DNA from: Acidobacteriota bacterium
GTDB lineage: Bacteria; Acidobacteriota; Thermoanaerobaculia; Multivoradales; JAHEKO01
Direction of reading: 5' to 3'
NCBI GenBank assembly: GCA_024638355.1
Contig: JAHEKO010000060.1
Coordinates: 1-13,412, forward strand
Length of the DNA stretch: 13,412 nucleotides
The stretch's first letter is position 1. Each line of letters begins with the position of its first letter. The position numbers and the translations under genes were made by a program. Below the pieces are notes generated by a model. That model had not been told where the DNA came from. It did not search any database and saw nothing but the letters and a program-made list of their open reading frames with translations. Positions 7,999 through 13,412 of the stretch are shown piece after piece.

Positions 7999-8801
7999 GG
8001 GCGTAGCCTCCGCAGGCCCGAGGCGGCCCACTCCTCGAGCCAGACGCTCTTGGCGAGCACTCGCTCGAGCGACGGCGGCATGTCGCGTCGCAGGGGTAGG
8101 CGAGAGATCCGGTGGCGATCGAAGCGGCCGGGGCGATTGCGGCGTCCCCCGGCGGCGACCGCGCTGTCGTAGAGCTCGGCCGCCAGCCGGTGGGCGGTCG
8201 GCGACCAGAGCGCGCGCGGGTAGCAGAACGAGGCCACCTCGGCGCCGGTCTCTTCTTCCAGGCGCCGGCGCGAGAGCTCCAGCTCTCGCCGGCACTCCGC
8301 CTCCGGGAGCCTGCGCAGGTCGGGGTGACTCAGGCTGTGCGAGCCGATCGCGATCGAGCCGGAGGCCGCCACCTCGCGAATCTGGTCCCAGGTCATCGGC
8401 TTCAGCCGCTCGGCGCCGGCGAGGGGAGAGGGCGAGCCGCCGTCGACGAAGGCGACGGGCACGTAGAGGACGGCCGGCAGCCGTCGCTCGATCAGAAGCG
8501 GCCAGACGGACTCGAAGAAGTTGCCGAAGGCGTCGTCGAAGGTGAGAACGATGCGGTGCCGCTCCTCGCCTCCGTTTCCCGCCAAGCGCTCGAGGGCGTG
8601 CGCCAGCGGCACCACGCGACCGCTCTCGGCGAGCTCGTCGAGCTGGCGGGCGAAGAGCTCCGCGGGCAGGTCGACGACCGACCCGGTTCCGGCGCCGGCC
8701 AGATGGTAGGCGAGCACAGTCACCCCGCCGGAGGCGCGGGGAAGCGCGCGATGGAGCCCGCGCAGGAGCCCGCGGCCGAAGCGCTCTACCGCCGAGCCCA
8801 C
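7995..8801 (-). CDS. NodB-domain polysaccharide deacetylase without signal peptide
   Basis: This 268-residue carbohydrate esterase 4-type protein has the metal-dependent deacetylase motifs in order: TVLAYHLAG (28-36), VLTFDDAFGNFF (85-96) with the base/metal aspartates D89-D90, SHSLSHPDL (154-162) with metal ligands H155 and H159, and SFCYPRALW (191-199). Such enzymes remove N-acetyl groups from amino sugars. The N-terminus (MGSAVERFGRGLLRGLHRAL) is amphipathic and basic rather than a secretion signal, so the protein probably acts in the cytoplasm, perhaps on the membrane-bound lipid-linked glycan. The start is GTG at 8801 with AGGAG (8808-8812) 6 bases upstream. It overlaps the end of the membrane-protein gene by 16 bases. 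The operon-wide TGA overlap continues at its own stop. The exact substrate cannot be read. Confidence 0.9.
   Translation of the reverse strand: MGSAVERFGRGLLRGLHRALPRASGGVTVLAYHLAGAGTGSVVDLPAELFARQLDELAESGRVVPLAHALERLAGNGGEERHRIVLTFDDAFGNFFESVWPLLIERRLPAVLYVPVAFVDGGSPSPLAGAERLKPMTWDQIREVAASGSIAIGSHSLSHPDLRRLPEAECRRELELSRRRLEEETGAEVASFCYPRALWSPTAHRLAAELYDSAVAAGGRRNRPGRFDRHRISRLPLRRDMPPSLERVLAKSVWLEEWAASGLRRLRP
8007..8011 (-). promoter_or_regulatory. Shine-Dalgarno GGAGG supporting a CTG start for the CapM-like GT4
   Basis: A full GGAGG lies 8 bases before CTG at 7998-7996, inside the last codons of the deacetylase gene (SGLRRLRP). This is near-ideal spacing. It is the main reason for preferring CTG over the in-frame GTG at 8031. 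Confidence 0.5.
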
Positions 8802-10099
8802 TGGCGACTCCTGGCCCGCGGGTGAGAAAGGGGCTCGCTCGGGCGGCGCGCTCCGCCGGGCACGGCGACGGGCCGCGCCTGGCGCCCGGCACCGGCCTGT
8901 CGGGCCCGCGCGAAGAGGAGCGACGACGTCAAGAGAAGAAAGACGAACGGCAGGAGCGGGCTGCGCTGGCGGACGATGATGCCCAGGTTGCCGAAGGTGA
9001 GACCGATCATCGCGGTGTAGAGGACGAGCAGCGGAACCGCCAGCTGCAGGAGCCGCTGCTTGCGCCAGCGCGCCAGGCCGAGGCGGAGGTCGCGCCGCCG
9101 CCGGAAGATCACGAACCAGAGGGCTCCGGTCTCGAGCGCCGAGAGCAGCGCCATCGAGTTGTGCACGTCCCAGGGCAGGGGACGGAGCCAGATGTTGATG
9201 AACGCTCGCGGCACGGCGAGGATGCCGGTCGGCACCGCTCCCAGGCTACTGCCGCCGAAGAGGGTCTGCTGCGCGCGGTAGGAGACGAACTCCTGCACCC
9301 CCTCGAGGTCGGCGTCGGCCAGGCCGAACTCCGAGCTCAAGCCCCGGAAGGTGACGAGCAGCACGACGGCGAGCGCCAGCGTCTGGATCAGCCGCGCCGG
9401 GGTCAGCCGGCGCCACGAGCCGAGCCAGAGGCCGATGCCGGTGGTCGCGGCGAGCGCGACCGCCACGTGTGGGCGAATCGAGAAAGCGACGACGAGTCCC
9501 GCGAGATAGGGGAGCCAGCGGATACGATCGCCGTTGCCGGCGAAGCCGAACACCACGAGTCCGATGGCCAGGAAGATCACCGACTCCTTGCCGATGCTCG
9601 ACGGCCAGAACCAGAGCGACGGCCAGTACCAGACGAATGCCGCGAAGGTCGCACCCGCCCGCGCGCCGGCGAGGCGGTGGACCGCCAGGGCCATCAACGT
9701 CAGCCCGGCGAACGACAGGAGCGAGAAGAAGAGAAACTCGCCGCGCATCGTCGGTCCGATGACCGACAGAACGATGCCCGAGAGGTTGCGCAGCGCCGAG
9801 GTGCCCCACCAGAGCCTGGGGCCCTCGAACCATTGCTCGGCCGACAGCACGGCGAAATCGAGTTGCCAGACGGCCTCGGCCAGCTCCAGCCCGTAGGCGT
9901 AATAGCCGCTGGCGTCGCCGATGCCGTCGTACAGTCGCTGCAACACCTCGTAGCGAGCCGTGCTGCCGATCAACCGCATGGCCACCGCGCCCATGAAGAG
10001 TCGCTGCGGAAAGGGGAAGCCGGCGCGCGAGCTGACGAAGGCGGCGGCGACCGTGGCGATCGCGCCGATGAGGACGAAGCCGAGGAGGTTGTAGCTCAT
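8786..10099 (-). CDS. Polytopic membrane protein, candidate glycan polymerase or GT-C-like enzyme
   Basis: This 437-residue integral membrane protein has roughly ten to twelve hydrophobic segments (for example residues 5-23, 103-115, 122-141, 149-165, 171-187, 195-226, 238-250, 316-332, 350-366 and 382-396). Two polar patches look functional: YDGIGDASGYYAYG (57-70) after the second helix, with acidic residues D58 and D62, and GNLGIIVRQRSPLLPF (370-385) with arginines R377 and R379 before the last helix. WFWPSSIGKES (163-173) is a third conserved-looking patch. The topology and the position in a glycan operon suggest a Wzy-like polymerase or an EpsG/GT-C-type transferase. I cannot assign a named family. 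It is not a flippase by pattern. The last 40 residues are arginine- and proline-rich and probably cytoplasmic. The start is ATG at 10099, 4 bases after the GNAT stop, with GAGG very close upstream. Confidence 0.85.
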   Translation of the reverse strand: MSYNLLGFVLIGAIATVAAAFVSSRAGFPFPQRLFMGAVAMRLIGSTARYEVLQRLYDGIGDASGYYAYGLELAEAVWQLDFAVLSAEQWFEGPRLWWGTSALRNLSGIVLSVIGPTMRGEFLFFSLLSFAGLTLMALAVHRLAGARAGATFAAFVWYWPSLWFWPSSIGKESVIFLAIGLVVFGFAGNGDRIRWLPYLAGLVVAFSIRPHVAVALAATTGIGLWLGSWRRLTPARLIQTLALAVVLLVTFRGLSSEFGLADADLEGVQEFVSYRAQQTLFGGSSLGAVPTGILAVPRAFINIWLRPLPWDVHNSMALLSALETGALWFVIFRRRRDLRLGLARWRKQRLLQLAVPLLVLYTAMIGLTFGNLGIIVRQRSPLLPFVFLLLTSSLLFARARQAGAGRQARPVAVPGGARRPSEPLSHPRARSRQWARR

Positions 10100-10103
10100 C
10101 GCC

Positions 10104-11123
10104 TCAAAAGATCTCCAGATCGCCGATCGCCAGCTGCCAGCAGTCGCTCGCGAGCCGCGCGTCGCCCTGCCGGCTGGGGGTGAGCGAGCGAACCATGAGG
10201 GACGGCCCGGCGGGCGCGCGCAGGAACTTGGCGGCCTCGAGCAGGCTGGCTTCCGGCGATCGCGCCGGCGCGGTCGCGACCAGATAGTCGACGTCGCTCT
10301 CCTCCCGCAGCCGCGCCAGCAGCCCGGCGAACAGCCGTCGCCGCGCCTTCAAGGTGCCGCGGCCGAGAAGCTCGCTGATCAAGAGCTCGCGCATCGAGCG
10401 GCGCAGGCGGGTGCGGAAGATCATCGCCAGCGCGCTGTCGCCGTCGGTCGCCCACAGGCTGCGGTAGTCGACGCCGGGAATCTCCGCGTAGCGCCATTGC
10501 AGATAGCGCCGGTCGCGCGGCGTGTGGAGCCGACTCCGCCAGGCCCGGCCGCAGTCGGCCACGAGATCGTCGAAGTCCGGCCAGCCGAGCAGCTCCTCGA
10601 CCCCCGGCAGCGCTCCGAGGTCGGCCGGCGCACGCTTGCCGCGCAAGACCGCGCCCGCCATCCGCAGCGGTTTCACCGCTCGCACGAACATCGGCGGCCT
10701 GAGCGCCGGCCGCCAGCCGAGCTTGCGGTAGCCGGCGCCGCTGCGCCGGTTGGGCGTGTTGAAGACGAACTCGGCACCCCCCTCGGCCAGCCGCTCGAGC
10801 GCCTCGCGGGTCAGCCTCCAGAAGATCCCCTGCCGCTGCCAGTCGGGGTGGGTCGCGGTATCCACCGCGCGCACCGCGTCGACGCGCCGCCCTTCGAGCG
10901 CCCAACGCCAGCGCAGGAACGTACGCAGCCCGACGATCCGGCCGCGGGCGACGGCGACCCAGGCGGGGGACGCGCCGAACGGGTTGGCGCGGTGCTTCCA
11001 CTGCCAGAACCGCTCGGTGCGCGGTACGCTGCCGGGACCGAGCGCCGCGCCGAGCAGCTCGAGCACGGCGTCGAGGTCGCCCTTGCGCGCCTCTCGAACC
11101 TCGATCTCCGCAGCGCCGGTCAT
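10104..11123 (-). CDS. Tandem GNAT-fold acyltransferase
   Basis: This 339-residue soluble protein belongs to the GNAT acyl-CoA transferase superfamily. The first domain has RFWQWKHRANPFG (38-50), a following strand WVAVARGRIVGLRTF, and the acetyl-CoA loop HPDWQRQGIFWRLTREAL (92-109), then FNTPNRRSGAGYRKLGW (121-137). A second, diverged copy of the aromatic motif appears as RYLQWRYAEIPGVDY (206-220), followed by strands like a second GNAT fold (SALAMIFRTR, DVDYLVATAP). The two-domain plan recalls FemAB and related peptidyl or acyl transferases. It may acylate an amino group exposed on the glycan precursor, possibly one made by the aminotransferase or the deacetylase; this is inference. The ATG at 11123 overlaps the stop of the upstream GT4 as ATGA. 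A GGAG lies only 2 bases before it, so reinitiation after termination is likely. Confidence 0.85.
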   Translation of the reverse strand: MTGAAEIEVREARKGDLDAVLELLGAALGPGSVPRTERFWQWKHRANPFGASPAWVAVARGRIVGLRTFLRWRWALEGRRVDAVRAVDTATHPDWQRQGIFWRLTREALERLAEGGAEFVFNTPNRRSGAGYRKLGWRPALRPPMFVRAVKPLRMAGAVLRGKRAPADLGALPGVEELLGWPDFDDLVADCGRAWRSRLHTPRDRRYLQWRYAEIPGVDYRSLWATDGDSALAMIFRTRLRRSMRELLISELLGRGTLKARRRLFAGLLARLREESDVDYLVATAPARSPEASLLEAAKFLRAPAGPSLMVRSLTPSRQGDARLASDCWQLAIGDLEIF

Positions 11124-12235
11124 CGCTCCAGAATCTCCAGGTAGAGCCGCTCGAGCCGGCGCTGCATCGACTCCGCCGAGAAGCGCTCGACCACGACCTC
11201 GTGCGCCGCCCGGGCCAGCTCGCGGCGCCGGGAGGGCGAGCCGAGCAGCCCGGCGGCGGCCTCGGCCAGCCGGTCGGCACGCGCCTCGACCAGAATCCCG
11301 CTCCGCTCGTGCTCGATCGCCTCGGGAATGCCGCCCACGGCGGTAGCCACGACCGGGGTCGAGCTCGCCATCGCCTCCAGCAGGACCAGCGGCAGCCCCT
11401 CGAATCGCGAAGAGATCATCATCAGGTCGAAGGCCGACAGCGCGCCCCGCACGTCCCCGATGAGGCCCGGAAAGTGAACGGCGAGCTCGAGCTCGCCGGC
11501 GCGGGCTTCGAGGGCTCGCCGCTCGGGCCCGTCGCCGGCGAGAACGAAACGGCATCCGGGCACCCGCCGGGCAAGCTCGGCCGCGGCATCGAGCCACAGG
11601 TCGAGCCGCTTCTCGGGCCGGAAGACGGCGATCTGGCCCACCAGCGGGGCCTCGGGCGAAATGCCGAGCCGGTCGCGAAAGCGCCGGCCGGCTTGCGGAT
11701 CGCGCCCGAGCTCTTCGACCGGGACTCCGTTGGGGACCACGGTCACCGGCACGGCGCCGCGGCCGCCGCTCGGGGTCGAGTCGGCCACCGCCCGCGACAC
11801 GGCGACCACGTGACGCTGGAGGGTCCACGTCGCCCGATTCGCCCAGCGGCTCAGCGGGTGATGCCGCTGATGCAGGTTGTGCTCGGTGTAGACGACCGGT
11901 ACCCGCGCCCGCCGTCCCGCCAGTCGCGCCGCGACCGCGGTGACCGGCAGGTGAGCGTGCACCAGGTCGACGGCCTGGTCGCGGAGGAGTCGGGCGAGTC
12001 TGCGGCCGGAGAGGGCGATCCCGAGCGTGCCGCGCGCCTCGATGCGAGTGACCCGCGCGCCCAGCTCCTCGAGCGGCGCGACCAGGGCGTTCTTGTGTGC
12101 CAGGTAGTAGGCGTAGCTGAGGCGCACTCGATCACGGTCGGCATAGCGCTGGGCGTGTGCCAGCAACGTCTCGGCACCGCCGCGGCCGAGCCCCTTGATC
12201 ACGTGCAGCACGTGGATCGGACCGGCCGCGCTCAA
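11120..12235 (-). CDS. GT4 glycosyltransferase (second of three)
   Basis: This 371-residue GT-B enzyme has HVLHVIKGLGRGGAETLL (8-25) at its N-terminus, HAHLPVTAVAARLAGRR in the acceptor domain, VVYTEHNLH (114-122), VVPNGVPVEEL, FRPEKRLDLWLDA opening the donor domain, and SSRFEGLPLVLLEAMASSTP with the catalytic EX7E pair E279 and E287. Length and motifs are typical of GT4 retaining transferases that use UDP- or GDP-sugars at the inner membrane face. The sugar is not predictable. The start is TTG at 12235, overlapping the TGA of the preceding GT4 as TTGA. GGAGG (12243-12247) sits 7 bases upstream. Longer in-frame extensions have no GT4 homology and are antisense-like arginine-rich translation of the neighbouring gene. 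It probably adds one residue of the repeat unit. Confidence 0.93.
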   Translation of the reverse strand: MSAAGPIHVLHVIKGLGRGGAETLLAHAQRYADRDRVRLSYAYYLAHKNALVAPLEELGARVTRIEARGTLGIALSGRRLARLLRDQAVDLVHAHLPVTAVAARLAGRRARVPVVYTEHNLHQRHHPLSRWANRATWTLQRHVVAVSRAVADSTPSGGRGAVPVTVVPNGVPVEELGRDPQAGRRFRDRLGISPEAPLVGQIAVFRPEKRLDLWLDAAAELARRVPGCRFVLAGDGPERRALEARAGELELAVHFPGLIGDVRGALSAFDLMMISSRFEGLPLVLLEAMASSTPVVATAVGGIPEAIEHERSGILVEARADRLAEAAAGLLGSPSRRRELARAAHEVVVERFSAESMQRRLERLYLEILER

Positions 12236-13383
12236 CCCGCAGCCTCCGTTTCGGGTCGTGTCAGGCCCTGCCGGTAGAGCTCGAGATAGGCCTCGACGAC
12301 GGCCTCGATCGTGAGTCCCGATTCGCGGAAGTGGCGGGCGGCCGCCTCGCCCATGCGCCGCCGCCGGTCGGCATCGCCCGCCAGGGCGGCCAGCGCATCG
12401 GCCAGCGCCGTCTCGTCGTCGCGGTCGGTCAAGAGCCCGGTCTCGCCGTCGGCGACCGCCTCCTCGACGCCGCCGACGCGGGTCGCCACCACCGCGCGTC
12501 CGGCGCACGCCGCTTCCCGCAAGATCGTCGGCACGCCCTCGGTATCGCTGGTCAGCGCGACCAGGTCGCTCGCCGCCAGGAGGTCGCCGACGTCGTCCCG
12601 AGCGCCGAGGAATCGCACGCGGCCGGCGACCTCCAGGCCGTCCGCGAGCTCGCTCAGCTCGCCGGCCAGCGGTCCGTCGCCGGCGATCCAGAGATGCGCG
12701 TCGGGGACCCGCGCGGCGGCGACGCCAAAGGCGCGCAGCAGCCGATCGACCCGCTTTTCCGGGCTCAGCTTGCCGGCGAACAGGATCACCGGAGCGTCGG
12801 CCGGGGTGTCGAGGGTGGCGCGCACGGCGGCGCGCGGCCGCACGGGGGCGAGTCCGCCCACGTCGATGCTGCGCGGGATGTGACGCACGCTGCGGGCGTT
12901 GGCGCAGATCTGCTCGAGGCGGGGCAGGTGGCCCCGGGTCACGGTCACCGCGGCGCCGACGCGCGGGAAGACGAGCCGGTGGTAGAGCCATCGCCGTCGC
13001 CAGCCGCGAATCCACCGGTCGGGCTCGCCGATGTTGCGATAGACCAGAAGCGGGGGGCCGGGCAGCGGCCCGGCGGTGAGGGCGGCGTACTTGACCGTGG
13101 CGCCGCCGCTCGCCTGAATCACCTCCGGACGGAACTCGACCAGCACCCGGCGCAGGCGACGGGCGACCCGCGGGTCCCAGCCGAAGAATCGCTCGAGCCG
13201 GCTCCGACCCGCGGCCAGGCGAATCTCCCCGCCGGTGGCGGGAAGGCCACCCTGCGCGGGCGGCGGGTAGAGGTAGACCTCGAGCGCCTCGTGGCCGCGG
13301 CGCCGCAACTCGCCGGCCAGCTCGCGGGAGAAGAGCTCGGCGCCGCGCCGCTGCGGCCGCGGCGTGAAGAGCGCGATTCTCAC
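12232..13383 (-). CDS. GT4 glycosyltransferase (first of three)
   Basis: This 383-residue GT-B enzyme opens with MRIALFTPRPQRRGAELFSR (1-20), the usual first strand plus RGAE loop. Later landmarks are VIQASGGATVKYAAL in the acceptor domain, VILFAGKLSPEKRVDRLLRA (199-218) opening the donor domain, LWIAGDGPL (231-239), and TSDTEGVPTILREAACAGRA with the EX7E pair E282 and E290. It is predicted to add a sugar to the lipid-linked chain in the cytoplasm. Donor and linkage are unknown. The start is GTG at 13383 with GGAG 7 bases upstream (13391-13394). This GTG overlaps a TGA in another frame (GTGA), which suggests that another coupled gene ends just before it. It differs enough from the other two GT4 proteins to imply different linkages rather than recent duplication. 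Confidence 0.92.
   Translation of the reverse strand: MRIALFTPRPQRRGAELFSRELAGELRRRGHEALEVYLYPPPAQGGLPATGGEIRLAAGRSRLERFFGWDPRVARRLRRVLVEFRPEVIQASGGATVKYAALTAGPLPGPPLLVYRNIGEPDRWIRGWRRRWLYHRLVFPRVGAAVTVTRGHLPRLEQICANARSVRHIPRSIDVGGLAPVRPRAAVRATLDTPADAPVILFAGKLSPEKRVDRLLRAFGVAAARVPDAHLWIAGDGPLAGELSELADGLEVAGRVRFLGARDDVGDLLAASDLVALTSDTEGVPTILREAACAGRAVVATRVGGVEEAVADGETGLLTDRDDETALADALAALAGDADRRRRMGEAAARHFRESGLTIEAVVEAYLELYRQGLTRPETEAAG
12243..12247 (-). promoter_or_regulatory. Shine-Dalgarno GGAGG deciding a TTG start
   Basis: GGAGG lies 7 bases before the TTG at 12235-12233, inside the final codons (ETEAAG) of the upstream GT4 gene. Together with the TTGA overlap it fixes the start of the second GT4. 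Confidence 0.65.
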
Positions 13384-13412
13384 GCTCCGGCTCCGTTGGC
13401 GGCGACGCGGCG
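13380..13412 (-). CDS. Possible C-terminal tail of an upstream operon gene (partial)
   Basis: On the minus strand the frame entering from the window edge reads RRVAANGAGA and stops at TGA, which overlaps the GTG start of the first GT4 as GTGA. The same type of overlap occurs at several other junctions in this operon, so a real gene end is plausible. Ten residues carry no family information, and an open frame of this length is also expected by chance. Confidence 0.35.
   Translation of the reverse strand, partial: RRVAANGAGA

Noticed and set aside
7999..8892. N-terminal extension of the CapM-like GT4 frame to an upstream ATG
   Set aside because: The extra residues are an out-of-frame reading of the deacetylase gene and lack homology. 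The GT4 fold begins at RVAYLV.
8822..10183. Plus-strand open frame of 453 codons opposite the membrane-protein gene
   Set aside because: The very high charge (E, R, Q, D) is what antisense reading of hydrophobic codons produces; no family resemblance.
12236..13015. N-terminal extension of the second GT4 frame to an ATG
   Set aside because: Arginine-rich out-of-frame reading of the first GT4 gene. The TTGA overlap with GGAGG gives the natural start.

Overview
This GC-rich window (no rRNA, tRNA, CRISPR or insertion sequence seen) is the downstream part of a surface-polysaccharide or glycan-assembly operon. All confidently called genes except one partial gene lie on the minus strand. The RND-pump end, lipid-linked sugar chemistry and monotopic phosphoglycosyltransferase suggest a Gram-negative-type bacterium. 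Acidobacteriota, Myxococcota or a similar high-GC soil or sediment lineage is a guess from composition and protein style, not a demonstrated placement.

Layout, right to left (direction of transcription of the operon): a possible 10-residue tail of an unseen upstream gene (13380-13412); two GT4 glycosyltransferases (13383-12232 and 12235-11120); a tandem-GNAT acyltransferase (11123-10104); a polytopic membrane protein that may be the glycan polymerase (10099-8786); a NodB-type polysaccharide deacetylase with no signal peptide (8801-7995); a third GT4 of the CapM/PglA type (about 7998-6850); then the UDP-N,N'-diacetylbacillosamine module: PglC-like phosphoglycosyltransferase (6847-6221), PglD-like acetyltransferase (6224-5607), PglE-like aminotransferase (about 5610-4462), an NTP_transf_5 nucleotidyltransferase-fold protein (4443-3340) and a PglF/FlaA1-type 4,6-dehydratase (3321-1369). 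Genes overlap or are 2-18 bases apart, so they probably form one transcript.

A coherent reading is that PglF makes the 4-keto-6-deoxy sugar from UDP-GlcNAc, PglE aminates it, PglD N-acetylates it, PglC loads the product phosphosugar onto undecaprenyl phosphate, the three GT4 enzymes extend it, and the deacetylase and GNAT proteins modify it. The membrane protein may polymerise or transfer the product. No flippase, oligosaccharyltransferase or export apparatus is visible, so the system continues beyond base 13412.

Below the operon, after a strong 11-bp inverted repeat at the pglF stop, sits a different kind of gene: a single-chain SLOG-TIR fusion (1292-216), a domain pairing typical of nucleotide-signalling immune proteins. 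It converges with the 3' end of an RND efflux transporter gene (3-185, plus strand). The SLOG-TIR gene is the best candidate for an undescribed system. A second notable feature is the run of NTGA stop/start overlaps, including two apparent CTG starts, each preceded by a good Shine-Dalgarno sequence.
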